Shown one piece after another: positions 22,999-35,550 of a stretch of 64,000 bases of DNA (positions are counted from its first letter, which is position 1; every line of letters begins with the position of its first letter). Under the pieces are notes generated by a model. The model saw nothing but the letters and a program-made list of their open reading frames with translations, was not told the origin of the DNA and did not search any database. A program made the position numbers and the translations under genes. The DNA is from Erinaceus europaeus (taxonomy: Eukaryota > Chordata > Mammalia > Eulipotyphla > Erinaceidae): NCBI RefSeq assembly GCF_950295315.1, contig NC_080164.1, forward strand, positions 59,030,528 through 59,094,527. Reading direction: 5' to 3'.

Positions 22999-23829
22999 TT
23001 TAGATGGTAAGAAAAATAATTCAGTTTAAAACAAACAATGTTAGGAGGAAAAAACACTGCCTCTACTCTAAGGATCCTTGGAGGTTCTCTGTTTGACTTA
23101 GTGGATTGTCATTCTTTCTGTTTTTTCTCTTTGCTGTCTTTGTTGGAGACCTCAAATTATGGAATTTTTGTTTCTCTTTTATTAGATGATTAAATATACC
23201 TTTGCTCTCTTGATAATTTTATTGTTGATATTTGGTATTGATAAAAAATGATCAAAGGGGTCAAAGTAAAGAGCATTTCATTATTGAGATTATGTGATAT
23301 GGTAAAATAAATCTTCATTGTGACTTATTTGGATTAGTAACTTATTCATTGATTTCTTTATTTTATTTTTAAAATACCCTGATATTTTAGTGGTAAATAT
23401 TAATGATGATTTCCATGATGTATATCTGGGTTTTGTATACTATTATAATGCAGTGTAACTTCAGTTTAAGAAAGGTCAGAAAACATCCTATATTGATTCT
23501 AAAAAGAGAGAAGATATAAGTAGGGAAAACTAAAAATAAATATAAAATCACCCTTAAGGTCTTAATTTACAGTTGGAGTCTCATACTGTATTTATTCCTG
23601 AACTGTGATTGTCACTTAAAAGGATAGTTCATTATTATTATTATTATTATTACTTTTTCTATTGGCACCAGAACTTCACCACCTGTGGGATTCCACTGTG
23701 GAGTTAGATGCATATGACACTGGTTTTGTACTTTTGAGCAAAGATTTATTTTTCCTTTGAACAGGGCCACAATTTTTATACTTAATGATTTTTGTTGTTA
23801 TGAAAAGACTAAATATTTTCAATTTAAAT

Positions 23830-24775
23830 ATATTTTTATTAGTGATTTGCAAAATTATAAGGATTATAACAAGGATTATAATTATAATAAGGATATAATT
23901 CTACACCACTCCCACCTCCAAAGCCCCTATCTCCCTCCAAGAGTAACTACCATAGTTCTCCCCAAGTCATAGATATTAGTTGACTATATATATATATATT
24001 TTTTTTTCTTTTCAAGTTCATGTGTTTTAATTCTCTATGTTCTACTTATGAGTAAAATCAACCTGTATTTGTCCTTCACTTCTTTATGTACTGCACTAAG
24101 CATGATCACTTCCAATCCCATCCATTTAGTCCAAAAGAAAACATTATAGTTTTTTTTTTAACTTCCGAGTAGTACTTCACTAAAGTACGTTCCATGACTT
24201 TTTAAAAATTATTTATAAGACTCAAATTAGTGATTTTTATTCCATTGTTAAAGGCTCCTTCCCCAACTGAGTATTCCTCATAGGATTTTTCCCCTCCCCC
24301 CAATATTTTAAAACTCTTAGTCAGGAAAATGAAAAGGCACACACTAGTGAAGCACATGGGCCACTTGGGTAAAAATATCTGATCCCATGTGGGAGCTGAC
24401 ACCCATTTTTATTCACTTCTAAGGACCTACTTTCTCTTGTTTAAGTCACACTTACACCTATTACAACTTCAGGGTTTCCTTTCTTTATTTGCCTGCCTCT
24501 CAGGTAAGGGAAAAAGCACCTGACTTCCTCAGTTGTTCTCCTGTTCTCCAAAGTATCTTCATACTCAGTGATGGAGCTAAAACAAAGAATCCTAGTCACA
24601 GAGTTTTGGTTCCTGGTGGAACTGCAATTCAGAGCTCTCTTGTCATCTTCCTTTTTAACATTTCCTTCTATAGGAGAATGGACCAAAATTCTTTTTGGGG
24701 TGCAGAGGAAAGGAGTTCTGCCTTCTGTATTTGCTTCTCTGCTAGGCCTAGATATTAATGATGTTAATAAAACAT
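23830..24775 (-). mobile_element. L1 3'UTR fragments, antisense
   Basis: The left piece (about 23830-24200) has 'gcaaaattataaggattataac', 'ctccctccaagagtaactacc' and 'gttctacttatgag'. The right piece (24420-24775) has 'gagaatggaccaaaattc', 'ggtgcagaggaaaggag' and 'gcttctctgctagg'. Both match the 3'UTR of the better-preserved copy at 46232-47422. Confidence 0.7.
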
Positions 24776-24789
24776 TTTAGTAAAAAATA

Positions 24790-24992
24790 TTAAAGTTTGG
24801 GGTAATGGTTGGTGGTTAAGTGCATATGTTACCATGTGCGAAGATCTAGGTTCAAGCCTCCATTCCCCCACCTGCAGGGTGGACACTTCACAAGCAGTGA
24901 AGTAGGCCTGCAGGTATTTCTTTTTCCCTATTTCCCCCTCCTCTCTCAATTTCCCTGTGTCCTATCAAATGAAATAATAAAGACAAAAAGAA
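24790..24992 (+). repeat. SINE family B
   Basis: Sense copy lying within L1 3'UTR sequence: 'ggtaatggttggtggttaag', 'aggttcaagcctcc', 'cccacctgcagggtgg', 'ctctcaatttccctgtgtcc', 'aataataaagac'. Confidence 0.8.
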
Positions 24993-25009
24993 AAGATGTT
25001 GATCCATAC

Positions 25010-26070
25010 CCCTAGCTTGTTTCTGCCTTTCCCTACTGGGTAGGGCTCTAGAGAGTTGAGGTTCCAGGACAGGTTGGAGAGGCTGTCTGTCTAGGGAGGT
25101 CAGAATGGGATCGTAGTATCATCTGCTTGGTGATACTTGGTGGCTGAAATGCAGTAAGATATAAAGCAAATGAGAATAGGGACCCTAGGGTGAAAAGCTG
25201 GGATGTCTATTTTAAGTATAGCCCAGAACTTTCATAATTTTTGCTTGAGCTTGACAGCTAACATGAAGATGGACTAGAAATACTATCTGTCAGGATGGTA
25301 CCAGAGTGCAGAGTAGAATTTGAAAGCCAGGTTAGGGCAGAGAGTGGCTCCCAAACTTAAGAGAAAACATATAAATATAACTGTTTACCATATCTGTCAG
25401 ACTCAGGGCCCATGTATATCCATATTTGGCATAGAAGCTGGTATAATCTCCAGGCCCCTGCCACTCTAAGTGCACAGTCCATGGTCATAGCCGGGAACAT
25501 GGAACATTTTAGACTGAACACATTATAGGGCCAGTCCTCAAGTGGCAGAGTAGGATGACCCAGACTCCCTTTGGCAAGTGGGGCAATCCTTACCAATATT
25601 AGTTTGTAGTGAGGGTCAGGTCCTGGAGAGACCCACAAAGGCTCTAATGATTACATTCTTTATGGAAATGGCCAGTGATGGTAAAGAGGGGGATTCATTA
25701 GAGATCAAGGCCCATACTATCTATGGAGAGGGATTCAAGGATTCCCTGACTAGGATGCCAGGTGATGAGGCAGCCTGGTATTTGGCCCAAATGGCCATCA
25801 GTAAATAAATTAGTCTCTTGCACCTTTCCAGTTTCTCTTGTCTGGCAAGCTTAAACTTCCTCTCAGTTTTTAAGACCTCGAATGTCTTTTGTTATATCCA
25901 AGCCAGTATTAAAATTACAGAGTTCAGACTTCAAATCCAGTCCAAGTTTCGCTTTGTGTTTCCCTTTCTGTTCTTATTTCTCAACTTCTGCCTATGAGTG
26001 AGATCCTATATTCATCCTTCTCTGAGATGCTTTAACAATTTGGCCCAGTTTCAGAATTTAATGTTTACAA
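25010..26070 (-). mobile_element. L1 3' end with long (about 1 kb) 3'UTR, antisense
   Basis: Homologous over its length to 46232-47422(-) and 59965-61138(+) and, at its right end, to the post-ORF2 sequence at 57650-57720 ('ttctcaacttctgYVtatgag'). The copy therefore links the long repeat to the L1 3' end: the repeat is an L1 3'UTR, not a separate family. Confidence 0.75.
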
Positions 26071-26159
26071 ATTTGAAATATTAATTATTTATACTTTAAA
26101 ATTATACTCAGTACTAAAGTCTAGGCAGTTTAAGAACCTGAAGTATTAAATCTTATTTT

Positions 26160-26880
26160 TCCTGACATAGTGATTTTTAAGATTATAAGATAATAGGGAT
26201 ATAGTTCCACACCACTCCTACAACCCTCTAACAGTAACAACCACCAGAGTTCTTCCCACAGTCTTAGATTAGGGTTAAAATTTTTTTTCAAGTTAATGTA
26301 TCAAATTCTCTATATTTCACATAAGAGTGAAACCATGAAGTCATTGTCATTCATCGCCTTAATTCACTAAGCATAGTTTTTGCCAGTTCCATCTTACTAT
26401 GTCCTTAGGAAACAATATCATCATTTTTGTTTGCCAAGTTGTACTCCATTGAGTGGATGGTCCATAACTTCTTTATCCAGTTAACTATCAAAGGGCATTT
26501 AGGTTGCTTCCATATTTTAGCTATTTTAGCTATTGTAAACAACACAGCTATGAACATGGGGTTGCATATCCCTTTGAAACTGTGTTTTTATATCTTTTGG
26601 ATAAATGACTAGGAGTGGAATTGCTGAATCATTAAGTATTCCATTTGTATTTGTTTAAGGATTCATCCATAGTGGATGCACCAGTTCTCATTCCCACCAG
26701 CAGTATAATATTAGAGTTCCTCTCTCTCCACATCCTCTCTAACACTTATGCCTTACTGTTTTGTTGATGAAGGCTATTCTCACAGCTGTGAGGTGTAATC
26801 TCAGTGTGGGTTTGATTTGTATCTCCCTAATGATAAGTGTAGCATTTCCTCCTATGTCTGTGATCCAGGTGTATTTATTC
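26160..26880 (-). mobile_element. old L1 ORF2 C-terminus and 3' end, antisense, broken
   Basis: The reverse complement shows the L1 C-terminal order: sequence matching 'LLHCWW'-proximal DNA ('cattcccaccagcagt'), then 'gaacatggggttgcatatcc', then 'ccattgagtggatggtcc' (TMEYY-proximal region). There are many stops and it is clearly dead. Confidence 0.8.
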
Positions 26881-27127
26881 TTTAGTGAACTGTCTATTCA
26901 TAAAAGATTAAACATATTAATCAATTAATATGCTAACTCTAGAAGTGAAGTTCTCTCAGAGTGGAAAGATCAAAGTCTTGTGCATGTGTGTGTAGATTGT
27001 GATAGGCAGACACTAACAAAGACCAGCTTGAGGTGTAAGTGTAATGTCTGTGGTTTGTTTTCTTCAACACATTTTTTTTGCCTTTATTTGTATATCTCAA
27101 TGGCTTTAAAAGTCGATTTTATATACC

Positions 27128-27310
27128 CTGTCTCCAGGGTAATCGCTGGGGCTTGGTGCCTGTACTGTGAATCAACTGCTCCTGGAGGCCATCTTTCCCA
27201 TTTTTTTTGTTATTGTTATTGCTGTTGGATAGGACAGAGAGAAATCGAGAGGAAGCAAAGACAGAGAGGGAGAAAGAAAAACACCTGCAACCTGCACCCC
27301 CCCTGCCATA
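27128..27310 (-). repeat. SINE family A', head-truncated
   Basis: Antisense 3' part: 'tctccagggtaatcgctggg', 'cctggaggccatcttt', 'ggataggacagagagaaatc'. The tRNA-like head is missing after 'cacctgcaacctgca'. Confidence 0.75.
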
Positions 27311-27404
27311 TATTGTTTTTTAATATTCTAGATTTAATGTTGGTTCCCCAAAGGTGAAAAATGCACAAATAAAAGAGGGACGTAAAGGGTAGTAACTTAC
27401 TTAT

Positions 27405-27650
27405 TTTTTGGTGGGGTGGGAGGGTTAATGGTTTACACTACAGTGTGACACATAGGTATAATCCTGCACCTCCAACATGATAACTGCCTGAGAGATACTC
27501 ATTCCCCAAACCTAGGGCACCCATCCTCAGACAGCAAGACCTCAATATGCCTCCATCCCATCCCTTTCCTTCCTTCCCTAGAGTCCTTAGCTTCGGTGTA
27601 AGACATCACACCCAGACCAAATTTCACCTTATGTTTTCTCTTACTGACCG
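27405..27650. repeat. unclassified old interspersed repeat
   Basis: 'ggttaatggtttacactacagt' with 'cacctccaacatgataactgcc' shares its general layout with 35840-36200 and 40225-40480 ('caatagtttacagtcaacag'). I see three related copies in the window but cannot name the family. Confidence 0.4.
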
Positions 27651-28007
27651 TTTTTTTAAAGTACTTTTCAGTACCCTGGATATCACTTCAGTTACAGAGA
27701 GGAGCTTCTAACAATTTGGGGAGGTGCATCAACAGCGACCAACTGTTTCCTTGCCTACCTTTCTGATCAGAAACAGCAATTAGTAATGAGCACACAGGTC
27801 TCAAATATTTGGAGGTTAGTATTCCTTGTCCCCACCCAAGCTCTGTAAACTGTGCACAAACTGTTCCTGGAATGTCAAAGAGGCTGTCCTCTTAGGGCTA
27901 GAGTCTTGGTCATACATATCTTTTGATAAGCCAAAGAGTGAAATTGAGGAAAGCTGTTATTTTTCAATAGACTCTGAAGTTGAAAAGCAGTTACATAGGC
28001 ATTTTTT

Positions 28008-28292
28008 TTAAACTTTTTAATATTTATATTTATTTTTCCCTTTTGTTGCTCTTGTTGTTGTTTTTTAGTTATTATTGTTGTACTTGATGTCGTCCTTGTT
28101 AGATAGGACAGAGAGAAATGGAGAGAGGTGGGGAAGATGGGAGAGAAAGACAGACACCTGCAGACCTGCTTCACCGCCTGTGAAGGGATGCTCCTGCAGG
28201 TGGGGAGCTGGGGGCTCAAACTGGGATCCTTATATACCAGTCCTTGCTTTGTGCCACGTGCGCTTAATCCGCTGCACTACCGCCCGACTTGC
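28008..28292 (-). repeat. SINE family A
   Basis: Full-length antisense copy, 'cccttttgttgctcttg' to 'actaccgcccgactt'. Confidence 0.9.
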
Positions 28293-28324
28293 AGACATTT
28301 TTGTTTTATTAACATGGTTATTAC

Positions 28325-28620
28325 TTGGGCTGGCACATGCCCAAATCCACCTTTCCTGACAGCCAGTTTCCCTCCCTCCCTTCCTTCCTTCCTTCCTTCC
28401 TTCCTTCCTTCCTTCCTTCCTTCCTTCCTTCCTTCCTTCCTTCCTCCTTTTGATAGAAAGTGGGAAACAAACAGGAAGAGTGAAACAGAAGATACCTGCA
28501 GCTCTGCTCCAACACTTATGAAGCATTACCCTGTATGTAGGTGGGGGCCTGGGACATGAAGCTGAGGCCTCATGTATGGTGACATGTGCACTCTGCTGGA
28601 CGATCCACCATCCAGCTGCC
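28325..28620 (-). repeat. SINE family A'/B with (CCTT)n expansion
   Basis: Antisense: 'ggctggcacatgcccaaatcc', a (CCTT)n run at about 28368-28445 (about 19 units), 'gatacctgcagctctgctcc', head complement 'cacctggaYgatccaccatcc'-like. Open frames of Pro/Ser/Phe or Glu/Gly/Arg repeats here are translations of the microsatellite. Confidence 0.65.
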
Positions 28621-28746
28621 AGACATATTCTTTAAGTGCAGTTGCTTAAAGTGATTCCTGGTACTTCTGTTCAACCATCCACTCAGAATCCTCTCTTAAT
28701 TGGTTTTATTTTTTATCTTTTGTATACTTCTTAAAAATTTATTTAT

Positions 28747-29032
28747 ACCAGCGTAAGGATCCCGGTTTGAGCCCCCAGCTCCCCACCTGCAGGGGAGTCG
28801 CTTCACAGGCGGTGAAGCAGGTCTGCAGGTGTCTATCTTTCTCTCCCCTTCTCTGTCTTCCCCTCCTCTCTCCATTTCTCTGTCCTATCCAACAACGAAT
28901 TGTGTCAACAAGGGCAATAATAATAACCACAACGAAGCTACAACAAGGGCAACAAAAGGGGGGAAAAAATGGCCTCCAGGAGCGGTGGATTCATGGTGCA
29001 GGCACCGAGCCCAGCAATAACCCTGGAGGAAG
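28747..29032 (+). repeat. SINE family A', 5'-truncated
   Basis: Starts inside the tRNA-like head at 'accagcgtaaggatcccgg', continues through 'cacctgcaggggagtcgctt' and ends with the extension 'ggcaccgagcccagcaataa'. The truncation removes the A box. Confidence 0.88.
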
Positions 29033-29040
29033 AAAAAAAA

Positions 29041-29326
29041 AAATTATTTATAAAAAGGAAACACTGACAAAACCATAGGTTAAGAGGGGTACAACTCCAC
29101 ACAATTCCCACCGCCAGAACTCCTTATCCCATCCCCCCCTCTGATAGCCTTCCCATTCCCTAACTCTCTGGGAGAATGGACCCAGGGTCATTATGAGATG
29201 CAGAAGGTGGAAGGTCTGGCTTCTGTAATTGCTTCCCTGCTGAACATGGGCGTTGACTGGTCGATCCATACTCCCAGCCTGCCTCACTCTTTCCCTAATG
29301 GGGTGCGGTTCTGGGGAATTGGAATG
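29041..29326 (-). mobile_element. L1 3'UTR, antisense, 5'-truncated
   Basis: 'tataaaaaggaaacactgac', 'gataagRggggtacaactcc' and 'ggcttctgtaattgcttccc' match 46232-46600 closely. Confidence 0.85.
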
Positions 29327-29650
29327 CTTTTTTTCCATTTTTATTTCTCTCATATTAATTAAATAGTGATTTATATGACTACAAATTGACAGGAGTGTAC
29401 ATAAACACCATTCCCACCACCAAAAGACTGTGTCCCATCCCATTCCCCCTGTCTTCCCCCCACCCCACCCCATGAAGCTGAACATTCACCCTCACCCTCA
29501 ACCCAGGGTTTTTACTTAGTGCCCTACTCCAGATTTAGTCAAATCCTGCTTTGAGTTTCCCTTTCTATTATTCTTTCTCAACTTCTGTTTATGAGTGGGA
29601 TCATCTCATACTTATCTTTATCTTTTTTACTTAGCTCACTTAACATAATT
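29327..29650 (-). mobile_element. L1 3' end (short-3'UTR type), antisense
   Basis: Poly-T, then 'ctctcatattaattaaatag', 'ggagtgtacataaacacc', 'caccaaaagactgtgtccc' and 'caacttctgtttatgagtgg'. Nearly the same sequence lies at 57488-57740, so both are the same L1 3' end type. It contains no ORF. Confidence 0.85.
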
Positions 29651-30995
29651 TTTTTTAATTGAAGGTCTATTACAAGACTGGTGTCTCAGGTATAATTTCA
29701 CATCTCCTCCAGTATGTGTTAACCTGTGTCACTTATGACCAAGATGCTCTTTTCCACAAGACATTGGGCCCCATACTCCATGCATATGTACATTTTCTGC
29801 AACACAGGGTAATTAAGGACTAAATAGAAAGTTACTACTTACTTTGATATAGACGGTTCTTTTTTTTTCTTTAAAAACAGTTGCTATAATCTTCTCCTAA
29901 TGACTGTACATGAAGTGAATATATATTCGCTTTCAAGATGTTTTTCTAGTGACTTAAAAGCAGAAGCAGATTGTTAAGTTATTAATGGTTAGTTGTAATC
30001 AAAATAAATTTGAGAAAGGTGACATGATCTCTATGGATTACTTGATAAATAATAACATTTTAAAAAATAGATTTAATTTTTTAGCAATATCTCAAAAAGA
30101 CTTGAGAACACCAGTAGATCTTGCAAATAATATCAAATGAACTGAATATTTCCAAGATTTTATCATCTGTTTAAAGCTATCTGATTGGAAATATTCCAAT
30201 TAAAATTACATTTCTTAAAAGTTTAATCTCTTGATATTTCCTATTCTAGTGAAGTCTTTTGAGTCCTTCAAAGATAAAACAAAAAGTGATTATTAGGGGA
30301 TTTATCTGCAAGTATTATAGGGAAAGTATAAAAAAAATCAGAATGAAAAGCAACTGTTGCAAGTACCAGAAAATTATGCTATTAATTTAAGTGTCATCAG
30401 AGCACAAAAGATCACATTCCGGGACTGTGAGAAAATTATTAAAATACTGGAAATAATAGTACTTAAGATGAAGATATTATGCTCTAAGATCTGGTTAAGT
30501 GACTGACATTATTATATCACTTCAGGTATTATAAAAGTAACAAAATGCTTTTAAAGATAATAAGCATTACGTTTTGAGATTGGCAGTATTCACACTTTTC
30601 TGCTTAAGTGCTTTCCTACTTTAACATAATTTAATAACAGTTATGGAGGAACAGCTAACATTTTAGTTTCCATATATATCTCTTATTCTCCCTTCTCTAT
30701 TATATATACACATTTTCTATGTCATTATATACTTATATGAGTAATAAAATTTCATTTTCTAAATGGCTATTTTAGGAAGTTACTTTCTGCCATTGTTCTT
30801 AGTCTTAAAAATATTGCTTCCTTGTAATTTTTTAAAGCTCTTCATTAGAAACTCAGTCTAGTGAATATACTACTATGTTGATTCATTACTGGTCAGAAAT
30901 TGAAATGAGTGTGTCTGTGTGTTTTAACAGCTTTATTATGGTACAATTGACAAACTGAACATACTTAAATTTGCATGTTTGGTTAATTTTGACAA

Positions 30996-31281
30996 ATTTT
31001 TTTTAATATTTATTTTATTTATTCCCTTTTGTTGCCCTTGTTGTTTTATTGTTGTAGTTATTATTGTTGTTGTCGTTGTTGGATAGGACAGAGAGAAATG
31101 GAGAGAGGAGGGGAAGACAGAGAGGAGGAGAGAAAGATAGACACCTGCAGATCTCCTTCACCGCCTGTGAAGCGACTCCCCTGCAGGTGGGGAGCCGGGG
31201 TTCGAACCGGGATCCTTATGCCGGTCCTTGTGCTTTGCGCCACCTGCGCTTAACCCGCTGTGCTACAGACCGACTCCCTTG
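30996..31281 (-). repeat. SINE family A, young copy
   Basis: Full-length antisense copy nearly identical to 9788-10072. 'ttgacaaat' flanks it (about 30989-30997 and 31279-31287). Confidence 0.93.
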
Positions 31282-32074
31282 ACAAATGTTAATTCCCATG
31301 AAGTCATCCCCATAAACAAGATCATAAACATTTCCATTACACCCAATTTTTATCTCCCCACTTAGTAATCTCTTCCTTTTATTCTTCTGCTCCTTTTCCC
31401 TGGTCCCCATCTACTTTCTAGATTTACATATAATTACATATTCTTTATGATAAGTAAACTTAGCATAATTAAAAGTTCATCCAGGTTGTAGCATTTAAAT
31501 CTTTCTTTCCGTAAATAGTATACCATTATATAGTTATATAGCCTATTTGTCTATTTACCTGTTGGTAGACATATAGACTGCTACATAAAGATTTGGCTGC
31601 TACAACTTAAACTTTTCTTAACATACATATTTCATTATGCACTCATTTCTTTTGTCAAATACCTAGGACTGCCATGGCTAAATCATATTAGGTGTATTCT
31701 TCACTTTTAACAAACCAACTAACAAATTAACATTTTCACCTTTAACAAACTAACTTTTTTTTAAATAGTGAGCCATTTTATAATTACCAGATTATAAGTG
31801 TTTTAAGATGTCAAATTTTTCAAAAATTAGCTATTCTAATTGTAGGGGCAACTCATTGTGATTTCAGATTGCATTTTTAAATGATAAATAATAATTTTAT
31901 GTGCTTGTTATCCAGATATTTTCCTTGGTGATGTTTGTGCAGTATTTTTGCCTAAAAAAATGAAGAAAGACTCCACAGTAAGGAATTAAAAGCTTCAGTA
32001 TTATTTAGCAGCTTTCTTCTACTTGAGATGCATGTTCAGTTTACTGCAATAAAAACCCCAATAGAATTTGGTTT

Positions 32075-32225
32075 TGTTTTTTTTTAAACATACGTAGTTT
32101 AATAAAGGTTTATAGGATTATAAAATTATAGGGGAATATTTTCACACTGCACCTACTAACAAAGTTCTGTGCCACCCCAACAATAGCCACCTTGGCCCAA
32201 CACATTTTCTTTAGAAACAAAACTG
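32075..32225 (-). mobile_element. old L1 3' end fragment, antisense
   Basis: 'ggtttataggattataaaat' and 'aggggaatattttcacactgc' align with the tail-proximal L1 3'UTR seen at 4760 and 26160. Confidence 0.5.
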
Positions 32226-32236
32226 GGTCCTTGTAG

Positions 32237-32510
32237 TGGGACACCAGGTTGAGAACACCAGGTATCATGTGTGAGGACCTAGGTTTGAGCTCTCGATCCC
32301 CACCTGCAGGGGGGAAGAATCTTCATGAGTGGTGAAGCAGGTCTATAGGTTTCTCTTTCTCTCTCTTCCCTTCTCAATTTCTAGCTGTCTTATCAGTTAA
32401 AAAAAAAAAAAGGGAAAATGGCTGCTAGGTCTACTGGATTCCTCATGCAGGCATACAGCCCCTGTGATAAGCCTGGTGGCAAAAACAATAAGTAAATGAA
32501 TAAATAAATA
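32237..32510 (+). repeat. SINE family B/A' hybrid-looking copy
   Basis: The family B head and body ('gatccccacctgcagggggg', 'ctctcttcccttctcaattt') are followed by an A'-type extension ('atggctgctaggtctactgg', 'ggcatacagcccctgtgataagcctgg'). Confidence 0.7.
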
Positions 32511-32685
32511 CTGACAGACTATTATAAAATATAGAAATTCTAAGGATCTACAACAAGCAAAATAACTGAAAAATATTGGACTACCAGTGTGACATGATTT
32601 CAGAATTAATCAATGTACCTTTATCAAGACAAAGATACTGTCATGAAGTTAGAAACGAAAACTGGAATAGAGAATTCAGAGATGT

Positions 32686-32835
32686 GGTCTGAGAGGTGGC
32701 TCAGTGGACAAAGCATTAGACTCTCAAGCATGAGGTCCTTAACTTCAGTTCTGGGCAGCACATATACCAGAGTGATGTCTCTTTCTTTCTCTCTCTCCTT
32801 CTGTCTTTCTCATAAATAAATAAAATCTTTAAGGA
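32686..32835 (+). repeat. tRNA-derived SINE, family D
   Basis: Best copy of this family: 'gaggtggctcagtggacaaag' (A-box region), 'attagactctcaagcatgagg', 'cttcagttctgggcagcac', 'cagagtgatgtctctttc', CT body, 'ataaataaataaaatc'. Confidence 0.75.
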
Positions 32836-33244
32836 GAGAGTTAGTTCAGAGATATACTTACTTGTATGCAACTTTTTAAACAAATGCACACAAACAGTTG
32901 AGTGGAAGAAAGACTGTCTTTGTCAGTAAATGGGACTGATATAACTTACTATGTGTAAAAACCGTGAATTTCTGTCCATATACAGAAGCTAACCCTAAGA
33001 ACATTATAAGCTTAATGTAAAATTGCAAAAGGAAACTAAAGGTCCATATAAAACAAATTGGTAAGTTGTACATGATCAAAGTTACTTTTTGCTCTTTGAA
33101 GTATTAAGGAATAAGAAATTAAGAGAATGAGAAGAAAATGACACACCACACACTAGAAAATACTTGCTAGTTATGTACCTGATAATGAACTTATATTTCA
33201 AATATATAAAAATCTCTCAGAGCTCAATATTAAGAATGATATTG

Positions 33245-33582
33245 GGGGGGGGCAGTAGCGCAGTAGGTTAAGTGTACGACGTGGCGCAAAGTGCAAGGAC
33301 TGGTGCAAGGATTCCGGGTTTGGGCCCCCAGCTCCCTACCTGTGGGGGTGGGGTGGGGTCACTTCACAAACAGTAAAGCAAGTCTGCAGGTGTCTCTCTC
33401 TTCCCCTATCTTCCCATCCTCTCTCAATTTTCCTCTGTCCTGTCCAATAACAACAGCAGCAATAACAATAATAATAACAAGGGCAACAAAAATAGGGGGA
33501 AATGGCCTCCTGCAGCAGTGGATTTGTAGTGCAGGCACCGAGCCCCAGAAATATTCCTGGAGGCAAACAAACAAATAAACAA
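33245..33582 (+). repeat. SINE family A'
   Basis: Sense copy from 'ggggggggcagtagcgcagt' to 'gcaccgagccccagaaatattcctggaggc' and a (CAAA)n tail. Confidence 0.88.
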
Positions 33583-34635
33583 AAAGAATGCTTTTTTTGT
33601 AGACATACATGCTGGGCACTATTGGAAACATCCCTTTCATGTTAAAGTTGTATGTAAATTGACTTCATGTGGAATTTTTTTTTAAAGTATATTTATTTAA
33701 GTGTTGGCTATATGTCCCTTCCCTTTTTGGTAAATGGCTAGAAATTAGATAATTTTTGCTCGGTTTTCAGTTCCTTGGCACCTGATTTTGTCTGTCATAT
33801 TGCTTCAGTCAACTTCACAATGGTATATCTTGGCAATACACCATTCCTCAACCCCGCCATTATTTCTCTCTTTGCCACAGGGCTTTTCTAATTCTAGGTC
33901 CGAGAGTGTCTAAAGGAGCTATAGGCACTATAATGTATGAGAATCAGGAAATGTCAGAGACTGAATTTCTTTAGTGCAGCCTGACCTGTTAGGAATGAAA
34001 CCTATTGAGTAACTGCTCCTGGAATCTATTTCCTGGGCAATGATTCCGAGGAGTTTTCCCTATGACTTTTCATGGAGCCATCCTTGAAAATTGCAACCAA
34101 CTTGATAGCATTCTCTCTTGTTACACTTTTTCAGCCCCTCACTCCTGATCCCTAACATTACCTCCAGAAACTTACCTACATACAAACCAGTGTCTCAGGT
34201 TTTCATTCTGAAGGAGATTTCAGGCTCAAATTGTCATGGCATATATTGTGAATTGTTATAACTACAGGGAAAGATGTGTCTGTCCATGTCAAAATAAACC
34301 AGTCATTCTTAGAACCTGTATAGTTACTTAAAAAAAAAAAATTCCTAGTACTTGCTTTTAGCTTGTCTTGTTTTTCAAGACTGAACAAAACCTATGCAAC
34401 TATATGTGACCTTCTAAGCAGTATAATTTGACAGGTCTTCTTTAAAATCAGTTTATAAATGAAAGACTGCTAGTCATTTCTCAAATGATTCCCTTGACCC
34501 TAGAAATTTGTAATCTTGTTGTTAGTGTCCTTTGACTTGTCAACCATCTGAAAAATGTAATATGGCTTGTATATAACAAATTGGGCCCCAGGTTTACACT
34601 TCTAAGCTTGTATCTGCACCTAGTTTCTTTGAGGA

Positions 34636-34642
<7 letters not shown>

Positions 34643-34681
<39 letters not shown>
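34643..34681. repeat. (TG)n microsatellite
   Basis: About 20 uninterrupted TG units on the + strand. Confidence 0.95.
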
Positions 34682-34683
<2 letters not shown>

Positions 34684-35482
34684 AAAGTTAACATTTCTAT
34701 AATACCGCCATGTTTTTGAAACAGTTTTGACTAGTCATGTAAACTAAATCATCAGTGAATAATGGCCGTGTGGAAACTAAAAAATCTCTGATTTCTTCTA
34801 TAAGGCACATTCTCTAACTGCAGTGAATAGGAAAAATCTTTATCCATCACCCCTATATATTGACTTGTTTGTAAGAAAATCAATGCTTTGTAGGGTTTTT
34901 GGCTTAATGATATCACCTGGTTTCCTGATTTTATTTTATTAAGTATGAAAAAATATATAACCAATCTGACTTTCTCCTGCTTGTGTATCTGGGTATTTGA
35001 TTTATGTACTCATTGCAGCAGAAAAATGGACAAGGATTGCCAAAATAAACTAACTGTGCTTCAGCATTATGAAACTGCTCAGGAAATACATTAAATATTT
35101 TAGTTTTTATAAGAGCACGAGTTGGTGACCTTTGACCAGCTTAAGTTTCTAATGACTCTTTATGTTAAGGTTTAAATGCCAACTCTATTTTACTGAACAC
35201 ACTGCAGAAATATTTTTAGTTATGTTTTATGTTTTTGGTGAAGCAGTATGAATTTACCAAATAGATATTTTCATTAGGAGCCCCATATATAGAACCGTCC
35301 AGGTATTTTTGATTTTAGTGCAGATATTTTCATTAGGTGCCTCCCATGATGTTAATAGTGAGTTGATCTCTTAATATCTTTATGACTGCAGTTTTCAAAT
35401 CATAGTGATAGCTGGGTTTTCACCCCCCCCCCTTGAGGTTGATACCTTCCTTTATTCTCCTGACCTTTGCATTTCACTTAAG

Positions 35483-35550
35483 AACATTGGATTCCACATC
35501 AGGAATCCAATGTTAAACTTAGCTCTTCTCTGTTAAACTTAGCTCTTGTG
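35483..35550. repeat. 13-bp perfect hairpin followed by a 20-bp tandem duplication
   Basis: 'aacattggattcc' (35483-35495), a 6-base loop and 'ggaatccaatgtt' (35502-35514) form a perfect inverted repeat. Overlapping its end, 'tgttaaacttagctctt' is tandemly duplicated (35511-35530 and 35531-35550). Confidence 0.9.

Noticed and set aside
24489..24758. 89-codon frame
   Set aside because: Lies in an antisense L1 3'UTR; related non-coding copies exist at four other places.
28128..28559. 143-codon frame with a Pro/Ser/Phe repeat
   Set aside because: Runs through a SINE and a (CCTT)n microsatellite.
32745..32790. Similarity to U6 snRNA ('ggcagcacatatac')
   Set aside because: This is the usual body sequence of family D SINEs; no other U6 sequence adjoins it.
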